Source of the DNA: Caldilineales bacterium
GTDB taxonomy: Bacteria > Chloroflexota > Anaerolineae > J102
Assembly (NCBI GenBank): GCA_019695115.1
Contig: JAIBAP010000029.1
Location: 1-64,000 of the forward strand
Length of the DNA: 64,000 nucleotides
Direction of reading: 5' to 3'
Of this stretch, positions 45,914 through 56,112 are shown one piece after another. Position 1 is the stretch's first letter. The number at the start of each line of letters is the position of its first letter. The notes under the pieces are model-generated. The model was not told the origin of the DNA. It saw only the letters and a program-made list of their open reading frames with translations, and did not search any database. A program made the position numbers and the translations under genes.

Positions 45914-47239
45914 ATGCGTGTCGTAGCCATGATCATGGCGGGCGGCGAAGGTTCGCGGCTGACGGTGTTATCCGAGCAGCGAGCCAAACCCTCCGTCCCT
46001 TTTGCCGGCAAATACCGGATCATCGACTTTACGCTCTCCAATTGCGTCAATTCGGGCATCTATGATGTCGCCATCCTGACGCAATACCGGCCGCATTCGC
46101 TCAACGAGCATATCGGCATCGGCCGGCCGTGGGACCTGGATCGACTGACCGGCGGCGTGCGCTTGCTCCAGCCCTACCAGGCGCGCGGGTCGCAGGGCTG
46201 GTATCAGGGCACCGCCGACGCCGTCTATCAGAACATCGACTTTCTGCACAACCGCGACGCCGACCTGGCCCTGATTCTCTCTGGCGACCACATCTACAAG
46301 ATGGACTATCGCCGGATGATCGACTTCCACGAGGAGAAGAACGCCGACCTGACCGTGGCGGTGATGAACGTCCCCCTGGACGAAACCGACCGCTTTGGCA
46401 TCATGACCACCAACAAGGGCGGTCGCGTGACCGAGTTCCACGAGAAGCCGAAGCATCGCGACAAGGGCACCCTGGCCAGCATGGGCATCTATATCTTCAA
46501 TGCCGAGAAGCTGATCGACCGCCTGGTCGAGGGCCACAAACGCGAGCCGAACCTGGACTTCGGCAAGCACGTCATCCCCGGCATGATCAGCGACGACAGG
46601 GTCTATGCCTACCAGTTCGATGATTATTGGGTGGATGTGGGCACGGTCGATGCCTATTGGCGCACCTCGCTGGAACTGTGCGACCCACACCCCCTCAACC
46701 TGTGGGACCCGGGCTGGGTGATCCGCACCCTCAGCCAGGAGCGACCGCCGGTGAAGTGCAGCGCCCAGGGCCAGGTGGTGCGCTCGTTGGTCAGCAATGG
46801 CTGCACCATCCACGGCCGGGTCGAGCATTCGGTGCTGTCGCCGGGCGTCTATGTCTCGGCGGGGGCGGTGGTGCGCGATGCGGTGGTCATGAACGATGTC
46901 TGGATCGGCCCCGGCGCCGTGGTGGACAGGGCCGTGGTCGATAAACAGGTGGTGGTGGGGGCGGGCGTGCAGCTGGGCTGGGGCGACGACGAGCGTCCCA
47001 ACTTCGAGATGCCCGACCGCCTGGACACCGGCGTGACGGTGGTGGGCAAGGGCGCCCACATCGCCGCCGGCGTGCGTGTGGGCCGCAATGTCCTCATCCA
47101 GTCGGATGTCGATGAAGATGCCTTTCGCCGTGCGGCCGGCAGCCTGATCCCCAGCGGAGCCACGGTCAAGCCCGGTGAGATCGTCCTCCCACCCGCCGAA
47201 CCCCTCCCCACTCCCACCCCCGAGGAGAGCGCAGCATGA
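45914..47239 (+). CDS. glgC: Glucose-1-phosphate adenylyltransferase, catalytic subunit
   Basis: Makes ADP-glucose from glucose-1-phosphate and ATP for glycogen synthesis. 441 residues. The nucleotide loop [23 protein letters not shown] and catalytic GDHIYKMDY (D125) are intact, and a C-terminal left-handed beta-helix follows. It overlaps a paralogue by ATGA. A weak hairpin (45859-45881) lies in its leader. Confidence 0.95.
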   Translation: MRVVAMIMAGGEGSRLTVLSEQRAKPSVPFAGKYRIIDFTLSNCVNSGIYDVAILTQYRPHSLNEHIGIGRPWDLDRLTGGVRLLQPYQARGSQGWYQGTADAVYQNIDFLHNRDADLALILSGDHIYKMDYRRMIDFHEEKNADLTVAVMNVPLDETDRFGIMTTNKGGRVTEFHEKPKHRDKGTLASMGIYIFNAEKLIDRLVEGHKREPNLDFGKHVIPGMISDDRVYAYQFDDYWVDVGTVDAYWRTSLELCDPHPLNLWDPGWVIRTLSQERPPVKCSAQGQVVRSLVSNGCTIHGRVEHSVLSPGVYVSAGAVVRDAVVMNDVWIGPGAVVDRAVVDKQVVVGAGVQLGWGDDERPNFEMPDRLDTGVTVVGKGAHIAAGVRVGRNVLIQSDVDEDAFRRAAGSLIPSGATVKPGEIVLPPAEPLPTPTPEESAA

Positions 47240-48474
47240 ATGTCCTGGCGATGATCCTGGCCGGCGGCGCCGCGCCCGGCCTGCACGTCCTCACGGCCAG
47301 CCGCGCCGAAGCGGCCGTGCCCTTTGGCGGCAAGTACCGCGTGATCGATTTTTCACTTTCCAATTGCGTCAATTCCGGCATCTTCAACGTCGCCCTGCTG
47401 ACGCAGTACATGCCGCGCTCGTTGAACGAACACATACGGGCCGGGAAACCGTGGGATCTGGATCGCGGCCAGGGTGGAGTGCGCCTGCTCCAGCCCTACC
47501 AGAGCAACGCCGACGACCGGGGAACCTGGCAGGAAGGCTCGGCCGACGCCATCCGTTTCAATCTGGATGTGGTGCGTGGGACCGAGCAGGTGGTGGTGCT
47601 GGCGGGCAACCACATCTACAAGATGAACTACCAGCCGATGGTGGAGTTCCATCGCCGCCGCAAGGCCGATGTGACCGTGGCGGTGGTGGCGGTGCCCTCG
47701 CACCAGACCCATCGCTTTGGCATGGTGACGGCCGACAACGATGGCCGTATCACCCGTTTCGAGGAAAAACCCCGCCGCACGCGCTCGATCCTGGCCAGTA
47801 TGGGCGTCTATGTGTGTGAACCGAATGTGCTGGCCGATGTGCTGGCCGGGCCGGGCCGGGAGCACCGCAACCTGGGCGCCGAAACCATCCCCTGGGCGGT
47901 GCGGCACAAACGCATTTTCGCTTACGAGTTCGAGGGCTACTGGACCAATGTGTCCACCATCCCCGCCTATTACGAAGCCAACATGGGTTTGTTGGCCGAC
48001 ATCCCCGCCCTCGACCTTTCGGACCCGCGCTGGGTGATCCACACCCAGTCTCGCCAGCTCCCACCGGCCCTGCTCGGCCCCGATGCGCGCGTGGGGGGCA
48101 ACCTGCTGTGTGATGGCGCCCGCATCGAAGGCACGGTGCTGCGTTCGGTCATCGGCCCAGGCGTGCACGTGGCCGAGGGCGCAGTGGTGCAAGATAGCAT
48201 CATCATGGATGACACGGTCATCGCCGCCGGTGCGAGGGTGGACCGGGCCATCGTCGACAAACAGGTGTCAGTCGGCGCCGAAGCCCGGCTGGGGTGGGGC
48301 GACGATAACACCCCCAACCATCACCCGGCCGGCGTGCTGAACACCGGCATCACCCTGGTCGGCAAGGGCGCGCAGATACCAGCCGGCGCGGTGATTGGCC
48401 GCAATGTCATCATCCGTCTCAAAGCCGCGGCAGAGGATTTCGCTGCTGAGACGCCGAGCGGGATGAGCGTGTAA
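47236..48474 (+). CDS. GlgC paralogue with degraded active site (GlgD-like)
   Basis: 412 residues, collinear with the upstream GlgC, but the nucleotide loop reads [23 protein letters not shown] (GEGSRL and the conserved K lost) and the catalytic GDHIYKMDY reads GNHIYKMNY (N125). The beta-helix is intact. By analogy with GlgC/GlgD pairs of Firmicutes, it is probably a regulatory or modulatory subunit of a heterotetramer, translationally coupled through the ATGA overlap. Confidence 0.88.
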   Translation: MNVLAMILAGGAAPGLHVLTASRAEAAVPFGGKYRVIDFSLSNCVNSGIFNVALLTQYMPRSLNEHIRAGKPWDLDRGQGGVRLLQPYQSNADDRGTWQEGSADAIRFNLDVVRGTEQVVVLAGNHIYKMNYQPMVEFHRRRKADVTVAVVAVPSHQTHRFGMVTADNDGRITRFEEKPRRTRSILASMGVYVCEPNVLADVLAGPGREHRNLGAETIPWAVRHKRIFAYEFEGYWTNVSTIPAYYEANMGLLADIPALDLSDPRWVIHTQSRQLPPALLGPDARVGGNLLCDGARIEGTVLRSVIGPGVHVAEGAVVQDSIIMDDTVIAAGARVDRAIVDKQVSVGAEARLGWGDDNTPNHHPAGVLNTGITLVGKGAQIPAGAVIGRNVIIRLKAAAEDFAAETPSGMSV

Positions 48475-48610
48475 GCGCCGCAGCGACCATCGCCGGTTCG
48501 AACCAAGGAGATTGCCTATGGCCCAATTTGCCTGACCGATTCTCCCTGCGCAATCAGCATCCACAACTGAATTGCGCAATATCCGCCACACACACTGAGG
48601 AGAAATCGCA

Positions 48611-49438
48611 ATGCCTATCTTTTGCTTTCACACCCTCGCCAACGGCGAGACCTACGGACGCGGATTCTTCGAGTACCCTGACTCCCTCGGCAAGGGGCCA
48701 GGGACAGCGGTGACCAGCGTTACACGGTTTCACTATAGCGCACCGGATACGGGCGAGCTGAACGAGGTGCAGAACATTCATTTCGTGATCGGGGTGCATG
48801 AAAATGTCAGTCAGCTGAACCTGGTTGCGGCCTCGCCCGACCGCCTGCGCTCGTTGGTCGCGGGACCGGCTCAGCCCCACCGGCTCGGCCCGGTGAGCGG
48901 CGGCGCGGGGCTGCAGTTGGAATGGCCGCGCGAGGTCAGCTCGACCGACGAGTGCCTGGGCGCGCCGCAGCCTGCCGTTCAGCCGGCGGAACCGCTGCCT
49001 ACCCCTCAACCCACACCTGCCCCATCGCCGCAACCTGAACCGCAGCCGGCGCCGCATCTCGAACCTCAACCGGCGCCACAACCAGAGCCGGCGCCCATGC
49101 CGATGATGGCGAGGGTGGTCATCACCACCATCTTCTACGACGGGGTGACGAAGTTCACCGAGGCCGATGAGTACATCGAGATCGGCAATCAGGGCAACGC
49201 CCCGGCTGACATCTCTGGCTGGCGGGTGTATGCTGACGATCGTAGTCAGGACTTCTCCTTCGCTGCCGGCACGGTGCTGCAACCCGGCCAGATCGTCCGC
49301 ATCTACACCAACGAGATTCACCCCGAAAGCGGAGGTCTCAGCTTCGGCAGCAGACGGGCGATCTGGAACAACAAAGGCGACACCGGCTATCTCTACGATG
49401 CTTCTGGGCAGGTTGTCTCCAGCTTTCGCTACCCATGA
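48611..49438 (+). CDS. Lamin-tail domain protein
   Basis: A 275-residue protein. An N-terminal ~110-residue region of unknown fold begins with MPIFCFHTLANGETYG, then a Pro/Gln/Glu-rich linker (about 120-165), then a lamin-tail immunoglobulin-like domain (ADEYIEIGNQGNAPADISGW, then AIWNNKGDTGYLYD). There is no signal peptide. GAGGAG precedes the start. In bacteria LTD domains are usually extracellular; its location here is unclear. A five-codon ORF with a good ribosome site lies upstream at 48518-48535. Confidence 0.75.
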   Translation: MPIFCFHTLANGETYGRGFFEYPDSLGKGPGTAVTSVTRFHYSAPDTGELNEVQNIHFVIGVHENVSQLNLVAASPDRLRSLVAGPAQPHRLGPVSGGAGLQLEWPREVSSTDECLGAPQPAVQPAEPLPTPQPTPAPSPQPEPQPAPHLEPQPAPQPEPAPMPMMARVVITTIFYDGVTKFTEADEYIEIGNQGNAPADISGWRVYADDRSQDFSFAAGTVLQPGQIVRIYTNEIHPESGGLSFGSRRAIWNNKGDTGYLYDASGQVVSSFRYP

Positions 49439-49505
49439 GCCGAGACCCGCGGCAGAGCGCTTCATTGCTGAGACAAGGAATGGGGCCAGGATGTGAGGCT
49501 GTTTC

Positions 49506-49979
49506 ATGAACGATAACGATCTCCAGCACCTGCGCGCTGCCATTGCCGTTGCCTGGCGCGCCCGCGAGCATGGCAACCATCCCTTTGGGGCCGTGCTCGT
49601 GGGCGCGGACAGCCAGATCCTGCTGGAAGCGGAGAATACGGTGACCACGGCGCGGGATGCCACAGGCCATGCCGAAACCAATCTCGTGCGGCTGGCGACG
49701 CAGCGGTTCACGCCAGAACAATTGGCGGGCTGCACCCTCTATACCAGCACCGAGCCGTGCGCGATGTGCGCCGGCGCCATCCATTGGAGCGGGATCGGCC
49801 GCGTCGTCTATGCCCTCAGCGAAGTCGATCTCTACAACATCGTTGGCCCCTCGCCCGACCACCTTTTGCTACCCTGCCGGGAGGTCTTCGCCCGCAGCCA
49901 GCGCCCTGTCGTGGTCAGCGGCCCCGCAGCGGCATTGGATAGCGAGGCCCGCGCCGTGCATGAGGGCTTCTGGATGTGA
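49506..49979 (+). CDS. Zinc nucleoside/nucleobase deaminase
   Basis: A 157-residue cytidine-deaminase-fold protein. Zinc ligands and catalytic Glu: H55-A-E57 and P84-C85-A-M-C88. TEPCAMCAGAIHWSGI and the N-terminal HPFGAVLVG match the guanine deaminase/TadA-like group. Lack of a basic tRNA-binding surface motif and separate location argue mildly for a nucleobase substrate, but this is not decided. Confidence 0.88.
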   Translation: MNDNDLQHLRAAIAVAWRAREHGNHPFGAVLVGADSQILLEAENTVTTARDATGHAETNLVRLATQRFTPEQLAGCTLYTSTEPCAMCAGAIHWSGIGRVVYALSEVDLYNIVGPSPDHLLLPCREVFARSQRPVVVSGPAAALDSEARAVHEGFWM

Positions 49980-50110
49980 CCTGTAATGAAAGCAAGTACA
50001 ACGTGTCGATGTGGTCCTATCGGCTCGATGAGAATGACGGCTGGACGAACCTTGTAACTGGACAGGTCGTCGAAAGGAAACGGAACAAGGACGACCTTAC
50101 CTCTCATCAT
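49970..50110 (-). pseudogene. Truncated MazF/PemK-type toxin
   Basis: The first ~47 residues match MazF/PemK (GKVVLVPFPFDDLSSYKVRPA, then HRHVVLAFIT). Homology stops where the opposite-strand deaminase gene ends (49979); the rest of the frame is antisense to that gene. A full MazF needs about 110 residues, so the toxin is inactivated. It overlaps the antitoxin-like gene. Confidence 0.75.
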
Positions 50111-50351
50111 TGAAGGGTTTCCCATCATCGACTGAGTAGATATCTTCCGCTGCCTCCTTCAAGTAGGCGAAGGCAGGATTGCGGGCTGCGGCGTACAACC
50201 ATTCTGTTTCATCCCACGTTTCGACCTGGGGATAGAACACGATCACCCGTACTCGCTTGGGGCCAGCAATGGGCAGTAGATCATCTAGTTGCAGTTGCCG
50301 GCGCTCGTCTATGACGCCCGTCATTTCGATAGCATTCATCATAGCTTCCAT
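50097..50351 (-). CDS. Antitoxin-like small protein
   Basis: An 84-residue protein with a short N-terminal beta segment (MTGVIDERRQLQLDDLLP) like AbrB-type antitoxins paired with MazF, and an acidic C-terminus. GAGGAGG precedes ATG 50351. It overlaps the truncated mazF. It may be a surviving antitoxin whose toxin has decayed. Confidence 0.6.
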   Translation of the reverse strand: MEAMMNAIEMTGVIDERRQLQLDDLLPIAGPKRVRVIVFYPQVETWDETEWLYAAARNPAFAYLKEAAEDIYSVDDGKPFNDER

Positions 50352-50513
50352 CAGCACGCCTCCTCATGGCAAACAGCCTTGTGAGAGCTATTATAAGCCT
50401 CACTCTATGAGCCATCCAAGTAATGGGCGGAGCCACCATCATTCACTCTCGGCCATTGCCGGCCACGCGCTCATGAAGATACTCTTAAATCTATCGATCA
50501 CGACCCGCACGCG

Positions 50514-50542
50514 TTGTCAGCATGCACTCCTTGTTGTATGAT
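50514..50542 (+). promoter_or_regulatory. Promoter of the MITE-disrupted gene
   Basis: TTGTCA (50514-50519), 17-base spacer, TATGAT (50537-50542). The 265 bases from 50352 to 50616 show nothing else. Confidence 0.6.
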
Positions 50543-50616
50543 AGAACTTGAAGTTCAGCCGTTGAGCAGTCAGCATCATTTGACGCCATAAGCCTTCATG
50601 AACTGGATGGCTTCGC

Positions 50617-50904
50617 ATGGACTTTGAAATCATTGGCGAAATCACGTACATAGAATCTATCGCAGTCGAACGATCCATCCGCGATTTGGCGCGCTTACGC
50701 AAGAAATACGGTCCGGGTCGTTGGCGCGTAACAGTTCACGTTCTGTCATTGCGAGGGGCGACAGCCCCGAAGCAATCCCCAAATCGCATGAGAAGGTTGG
50801 GGATTGCTTCGGCCTACGGCCTCGCAATGACAGACAAGGTGAACTCTTACACTCATGGCATCGGTAGGAAGGAATTCAAGTTGAGGCTTCCATTTCTGGA
50901 CTAA
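50617..50904 (+). pseudogene. Small hypothetical gene disrupted by a palindromic repeat
   Basis: The first ~40 codons (MDFEIIGEITYIESIAVERS and RDLARLRKKYGPGRWR) look like a conserved small hypothetical protein ending in a basic stretch. The frame then enters the repeat at 50743-50833, which replaces its natural C-terminus. Confidence 0.55.
50743..50833. repeat. MITE-like palindrome (tcattgcgag family)
   Basis: Inverted arms ctgtcattgcgagg...ccgaagcaatcccc (from 50743) and ggggattgcttcgg...cctcgcaatgacag (to 50833) with a central spacer near 50783-50796. This type of repeat is widespread in bacterial genomes. Confidence 0.88.
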
Positions 50905-50913
50905 GTGATAATT

Positions 50914-51174
50914 ATGAGCAAAAGTCGCCCATCTGCACCCTACTTCGCTATCTGCCTCAATAACGATAACTACCCGGCTTCGCTCGAGGTCGGCAAACTT
51001 TATCGCGTCATCCCCGACGAAGATGCAGCAAGCCATGGCTACGTCCGTGTCATCGATGAAAGCGGTGAGGATTATGCCTATTCGACCGATCGGTTCTACC
51101 CCCTTGCCTTGCCCGCAGCCATAGAACAAACACTGGTGCTTGCCAATCTCCGATCAGGCGTCTCCCTGCGATAA
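50914..51174 (+). CDS. Small conserved hypothetical protein
   Basis: An 86-residue protein (MSKSRPSAPYFAICLNNDNY, VGKLYRVIPDE, YVRVIDESGEDY). It has an SH3-like beta feel (short strands, conserved Gly/Asp) and no signal peptide. I do not know its function. A GTG at 50905 is a possible start three codons earlier. It lies between the MITE and dnaE on the same strand. Confidence 0.6.
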   Translation: MSKSRPSAPYFAICLNNDNYPASLEVGKLYRVIPDEDAASHGYVRVIDESGEDYAYSTDRFYPLALPAAIEQTLVLANLRSGVSLR

Positions 51175-51201
51175 GCCTGCCGGAGCGCGCCTTCCAACGG
51201 C

Positions 51202-51230
51202 TTGGGGCAGGCGGTTGGCCGGGCTATAAT
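51202..51230 (+). promoter_or_regulatory. Promoter giving a leaderless dnaE transcript
   Basis: TTGGGG (51202-51207), 17-base spacer, perfect TATAAT (51225-51230). The dnaE ATG begins at 51238, seven bases after the -10, so the transcript would begin at or next to the start codon. Confidence 0.75.
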
Positions 51231-51237
51231 ACGGGGC

Positions 51238-54200
51238 ATGCCCGCCGAAGATTTCGTTCACCTGCACGTCCATAGCGAATTCTCGTTGCTCGATGGCCTG
51301 ACCAGCGTGGAAGGGCTGGTCAAACGCGCGGTCGAGCTGGGCCAGCCGGCCATGGCCATCACCGATCACGGCGTTATGCACGGCGTCGTTCCCTTCCATC
51401 GAGCGGCCAAGAAGGCGGGGATCAGGCCGGTGATCGGGATGGAGGCCTATATCACCGTGCCGGGGCGGCCGATGAACGGGCGGGATGTGGATCTGGACAA
51501 GGACAATCACCATCTCTTGCTGCTGGCGGCCGACCAGACCGGCTACAAAAACCTGGTCAAGATCGCTTCCGCCTCGCAAACCAATGGCTATTACTACAAA
51601 CCGCGCGTCGATTTCGACTATCTATCCGCCCATGCCGACGGCCTGATCACCACCACCGGCTGCATGGCCGCCACCGTCCCCAGCCTGCTGAACGCCGAGA
51701 ACGGGCCGGGCGACGAAAAGAAGGCGCTGATCTGGTTCCGGCGCTTCCGCGACCTCTTTGGCCCGGAGCGTTTCTTCGTCGAACTGCAAGAACACAACAT
51801 CGGCGCCCTGCGCGATATCAACCGCACCCTCCTGGCCTGGGCCGATGAGCACGATGTCCCCCTCCTCGTCACCAACGACGTCCACTACGCCCGCCAGACC
51901 GACTACGACGCCCACGACACCCTGCTCTGCGTGCAGACGGGGGCGATGAAGAGCGCCGAGAAGCGCCTGCGCTACCCCGACCCCAGCTATTTTCTCAAAT
52001 CGCGCGCCGAACTGGAGGCCACTTTCCGGCCCCTGTTCGACCTCCCCGACGAAGCCTTCACCAACGCCGTGCGCATCGCCGAGATGTGCAGCGTGGATGT
52101 CGAGGACAAGAGCTTCCACCTGCCCAACCTGGAGGTCGCGGACGGGCACACTTACGAATCCTTCCTGCGGCAGCTCACCTTCGAGGGGATGAAGGAGAAA
52201 TACGGGGCGCGGGCCAGCGACCCGGCCGTGGTGGAGCGGGCCGAGAAGGAGCTGCGCATCATCCACGAGATGGGCTTCGATGTCTATTTCATCATCGTCT
52301 GGGACCTGTGCCAGACGATGAAGCGGCGCAACATCTGGTGGAATGTGCGCGGGTCGGGGGCGGGGTCGATCGTGGCCTACGCCACCGGCATCACACTGAT
52401 CGACCCGCTCGAGCACGACCTGATCTTCGAGCGTTTCCTCAACCCCGGCCGCATCTCCATGCCCGATTTCGACCTGGACATCCCCGACGACAGCCGGGAA
52501 GAGATGATCCAGTACACGATCGAGAAGTACGGCCCCGAACACGTGGCCCAGATCGTCGCCTTTGGCCGCATGAAGGCCCGCGCCGCCGTACACGATGTGG
52601 GCCGGGCGCTGGAACTGACCCCCACCGATGTCGCCCGCATCGCCCGCCTGGTTCCCGCCGTCCCCGGCAAGAACATCACCCTGCAGAGCTGCCTGGAAGA
52701 GGGCAACGAGTTCTACTCGGCAGAGCTCAAGCAGGCTTATGAGACGGACGCCACGGTGCAGCGGGTGATCGACGCCTCGATCCAACTCGAAGGCGTCGCC
52801 CGCCACGCCTCCACCCACGCCGCCGCCGTCATCATCGCCGACCAGCCGCTGACCGAGTACATCCCGGTCATGCGGCCGCAGAAAGCCGTCGTCACCGAGA
52901 CGGTGGCACAGTTCGAGTTCCCGATCTGCGAGTCCATCGGTTTGCTGAAGGTGGATTTTCTGGGGCTGGCTACGCTCTCGATCATGCGCGAGGCGTCGCG
53001 GCTGATCAAGGAGCGGCACGGCGTCGAGTACACGCTGCAAAACATCCCCGCCCACGACCCCGAAGCCTACAAGCTGCTGTCGGGCGGTGAGGTGACCGGC
53101 ATCTTCCAGGTGGAAAGCCCGGGGATGAGGCGCATCCTGACCGAGATGCGCCCCAGCCGCTTCCAGCACATCACGGCCGTGGTGTCGCTCTACCGGCCGG
53201 GACCGATGCAGTACATCCCCAACTTCATCGCCCGCATGCACGGCAAAGAGGAGGTCGTTTACCGGCATCCGGCCCTGGAGCCGATCTTGTCCGAGACCTA
53301 TGCCATCTGCGTCTACCAGGAACAGATCATCGATATGGCCAAGCGGCTGGCCGGCTATTCGCTGCCCGAAGCCGACGAGATGCGCAAGGCTGTCGGCAAG
53401 AAGATCAAGGAGAAGATCGACGCCCATCGGGCCAAGTTCGTGGCCGGGGCGGTGCAGAACGGCATCCCGCAGAAGACGGCCGAGGACATCTACTCGGACA
53501 TCGAATACTTCGCCCGCTACGGCTTCAACAAAGCGCACGGGGCCGACTACGCCCTCATCACCGTGCAGACGGCCTTCCTGAAGGCGCACTATCCGCTGGA
53601 ATACATGGCCGCCATGCTTTTGGTGGAGCGGGACAAGACCGAGAAGGTGGTCAACACCATCACCGAATGCCGGCGGATGGGGATCGAGGTGCTGCCGCCC
53701 GACATCAACCAGAGCGGGATGGACTTCACGCTGGCGGCGCTGCCGGCGAACATGAAAGCGCCCGAACGCGACCCCCGGCTGGGCTATCCCTTCCCCGTGC
53801 CCCCGCGCTCGGCCATCCGCTACGGCCTGGGGGCGATCAAGAATGTGGGCGAGGGGCCGGTGGGCGAGATCCTGCGCGCCCGCGGCGAGGGGCCGTTCAC
53901 CACCCTGGAAGATTTCTGCCGCCGCGTCGATCTGCGCCAGATCAACAAGCGGGTCTTGGAGTGCCTGATCAAAGTCGGGGCGTTCGATGCGCTGGTCGAG
54001 CGGGCGAAGGCGCTGGCCGTGCTCGACCGCATGATGACGTTCTCGGCCCGGACCTGGGAGGCGCGCGATGTCGGCCAGGGCAGCCTGTTCGACCTGTTCG
54101 AGTTTGTAGAGGAGCCGGCGGCGGCGGATTCGCTCTTCGACCCGCCCCCCACGATCGAGCCGGTCCCGGCCAAGCAGGCGCTGGACTGGGAGAAAGAACT

Positions 54201-55122
54201 GTTGGGCGTCTATGTTTCCGAGCACCCCTTGCGCCGGGTGACGGCCAACTACCAGCGGGCGATCACCTGCCTGTGCAACGAGGTGACGCCGCTGATGAAG
54301 GGCAGGGGCGTGACGCTGGCCGGGATGGTGGCGGGGGTGCGCAAGTTGTTGACAAAGAATGGCGATTACATGGCCTTCGTCACCCTTGAGGACCTGCAAG
54401 GCAAGTGCGATCTGACCGTCTTCCCCCGCACCCTGGAGGCCACCCCGCCGCAGTTGCTGGAAGAAGGCAGCATCGTGTTGGTGCGCGGCAAGGTGGATGT
54501 GCGCAACGACCGCGTCAGCGTCATCGCCGATGGTATCAGCGACAGTTTTGCCTATGCCCTACCCGCCAGCGAGCAGGAGGCCCTGCCTGCCTTTGCTGCG
54601 CCGCCGCCCGCCGATGTTTGGGAGGATGACGGCCTACCCCCCGCCGCCATGCTCGCCCCTGCGGACGAGGAGGACGACGAGTTCATGGCCGGCTTCATGG
54701 GCGGCCCCCTGCCCAGCCTGGCCGAGCCGCCGCCCGTCTTTCTGGCGACGACGCCCGCCCCTGCTGGCAATGGCAGCGCCGCGCCGCCCGCGCGCGGCAA
54801 CGGCCATGCCCAGCCCCACGCCCATCCTCCGGCGCCGCCCGTTCTCGCGCCCCCTCCCCCGCCTGTCGCCCCGCCGCCCGCCCCGCTCCCCCCGCGGCTG
54901 GTGCGCGTCAACTTCCGGCGCAGCGGCGACGGCCCCGACGACAGCCGGCGGCTGCACCAGGCCATCGCGGCCATCCGGCGCTATCCCGGCCAGGATCGTT
55001 TCGTGATCCGCGTGAGCAACGAGATGGAGTTCGGCTTCCCCAACGAGACCACAGGCTATTGCGAGGCGCTGGCGCGGGATTTGCAGGGGGTGTTAGGGGA
55101 GGGGTGTTTGGAGGTGGGGTGA
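51238..55122 (+). CDS. dnaE: DNA polymerase III alpha subunit
   Basis: The replicative DNA polymerase, 1294 residues. N-terminal PHP domain ([15 protein letters not shown], about 5-20), palm with the catalytic [10 protein letters not shown] (about 408-417), beta-binding and helix-hairpin-helix region, and C-terminal OB fold (about 1025-1065, [20 protein letters not shown]). A Pro/Ala-rich linker of about 65 residues (about 1154-1218) is inserted before the C-terminal domain. The start at 51238 is the first codon giving the usual N-terminus and fits a leaderless mRNA; the earlier in-frame start at 51202 would overlap the -35. Confidence 0.97.
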   Translation: MPAEDFVHLHVHSEFSLLDGLTSVEGLVKRAVELGQPAMAITDHGVMHGVVPFHRAAKKAGIRPVIGMEAYITVPGRPMNGRDVDLDKDNHHLLLLAADQTGYKNLVKIASASQTNGYYYKPRVDFDYLSAHADGLITTTGCMAATVPSLLNAENGPGDEKKALIWFRRFRDLFGPERFFVELQEHNIGALRDINRTLLAWADEHDVPLLVTNDVHYARQTDYDAHDTLLCVQTGAMKSAEKRLRYPDPSYFLKSRAELEATFRPLFDLPDEAFTNAVRIAEMCSVDVEDKSFHLPNLEVADGHTYESFLRQLTFEGMKEKYGARASDPAVVERAEKELRIIHEMGFDVYFIIVWDLCQTMKRRNIWWNVRGSGAGSIVAYATGITLIDPLEHDLIFERFLNPGRISMPDFDLDIPDDSREEMIQYTIEKYGPEHVAQIVAFGRMKARAAVHDVGRALELTPTDVARIARLVPAVPGKNITLQSCLEEGNEFYSAELKQAYETDATVQRVIDASIQLEGVARHASTHAAAVIIADQPLTEYIPVMRPQKAVVTETVAQFEFPICESIGLLKVDFLGLATLSIMREASRLIKERHGVEYTLQNIPAHDPEAYKLLSGGEVTGIFQVESPGMRRILTEMRPSRFQHITAVVSLYRPGPMQYIPNFIARMHGKEEVVYRHPALEPILSETYAICVYQEQIIDMAKRLAGYSLPEADEMRKAVGKKIKEKIDAHRAKFVAGAVQNGIPQKTAEDIYSDIEYFARYGFNKAHGADYALITVQTAFLKAHYPLEYMAAMLLVERDKTEKVVNTITECRRMGIEVLPPDINQSGMDFTLAALPANMKAPERDPRLGYPFPVPPRSAIRYGLGAIKNVGEGPVGEILRARGEGPFTTLEDFCRRVDLRQINKRVLECLIKVGAFDALVERAKALAVLDRMMTFSARTWEARDVGQGSLFDLFEFVEEPAAADSLFDPPPTIEPVPAKQALDWEKELLGVYVSEHPLRRVTANYQRAITCLCNEVTPLMKGRGVTLAGMVAGVRKLLTKNGDYMAFVTLEDLQGKCDLTVFPRTLEATPPQLLEEGSIVLVRGKVDVRNDRVSVIADGISDSFAYALPASEQEALPAFAAPPPADVWEDDGLPPAAMLAPADEEDDEFMAGFMGGPLPSLAEPPPVFLATTPAPAGNGSAAPPARGNGHAQPHAHPPAPPVLAPPPPPVAPPPAPLPPRLVRVNFRRSGDGPDDSRRLHQAIAAIRRYPGQDRFVIRVSNEMEFGFPNETTGYCEALARDLQGVLGEGCLEVG

Positions 55123-55128
55123 GGGGTA

Positions 55129-56112
55129 TCAGGCCAAAAACACGCGGATGTCTTCCTGGCGCAGCGTCGCCGCTTCTTCCGAGATGGAAACTCCCTCCAT
55201 CAACCAGGCGATGGGGTATTCGATGTCAGCAACCGTTGCCAGGGCGGCGCCGGACACCGGCTTCCCAAGCAGCATACGCGCGAAATCAAGGAAACGAGTA
55301 TCGCGTTCTTCAAACTCACCCAGAAAAGCGAATCGTTCCAAAACGGCGCCGCATGCCTCCGCCCAGTCGAAGTCCTGCCCCACACGGATCAGACCGCGCA
55401 CATCGTCGGCGAAACCATGATGCCGAAGCTTCTCTTCCACGTTGGCGAGAAATGTGGGGTGGTGGAACACCATCTTTGCATGATAGAAGTAATAGAGCGT
55501 GAGTTTGCGCACGGCCCGCTCGTTGAGATCGAGGCCCGTGATCCGCCAGAGATCGTAGATATCGCGCCCTTTGCGGCGGGCATAGAGCGCACGTAGCTTC
55601 GTTGCCGTCAGTTCTTCCAGATAATAGGTTGCGATGGGAGCAGAAGAACCATCGGGCAGGATCAGATTTCTCGCCGTTCGCCCCAAGATGGGGACACGCT
55701 CGACAGTGGAGATTTCCAGCTTCAGGCGTTGCCTCGACCCACCACTGAGCGGGGTGTACTGAGCGACGATGTTCGTCTGTTCGTAGCGATAGTCGTGCGT
55801 AACAGTGTAATCGGCGTTCTGCGCGGCAAACAGTGTTTCCAGTCGCGAGATAATCTGGCTACGCTCGGCCAGCACCTGCGCCTTCAGGCCAACGGCGTTG
55901 AAATCGAGGTCTACGGACAGGCGGCTGAGCGCGGGGAAGTATAGCTTGTTCAAGACCGTGCCCCCTTTCAGGCAGAGCCGCCCGGCCAAAAAGGGGTCGC
56001 GATAGATCGCTGCAAGCGCATACGTCAGGCGATAGTCGAGTTCGGCCACAATCAGATCCGGGATAGCCCGTTCGTCTGCCCAGTTTCGGATCAAGCGCAA
56101 GGTAAGGTTCAT
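55129..56112 (-). CDS. AbiEii-family nucleotidyltransferase toxin
   Basis: A 327-residue toxin of the AbiE type IV toxin-antitoxin/abortive-infection system. Nucleotidyltransferase motif LKGGTVLNKLYFPALSRLSVD: GG at 50-51 and catalytic D68, D70. A third acidic residue lies in RQRLKLEIST. AbiEii-type enzymes transfer nucleotides to inactivate tRNA or other targets during phage infection. The start codon directly follows the antitoxin stop (TAAATG). Confidence 0.9.
   Translation of the reverse strand: MNLTLRLIRNWADERAIPDLIVAELDYRLTYALAAIYRDPFLAGRLCLKGGTVLNKLYFPALSRLSVDLDFNAVGLKAQVLAERSQIISRLETLFAAQNADYTVTHDYRYEQTNIVAQYTPLSGGSRQRLKLEISTVERVPILGRTARNLILPDGSSAPIATYYLEELTATKLRALYARRKGRDIYDLWRITGLDLNERAVRKLTLYYFYHAKMVFHHPTFLANVEEKLRHHGFADDVRGLIRVGQDFDWAEACGAVLERFAFLGEFEERDTRFLDFARMLLGKPVSGAALATVADIEYPIAWLMEGVSISEEAATLRQEDIRVFLA

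Noticed and set aside
51622-54399. 925-codon minus-strand ORF
   Set aside because: It is antisense to dnaE; the plus frame has all polymerase motifs, and the minus frame has no recognisable domain and an Arg/His/Gly-biased composition typical of shadow ORFs in GC-rich DNA.
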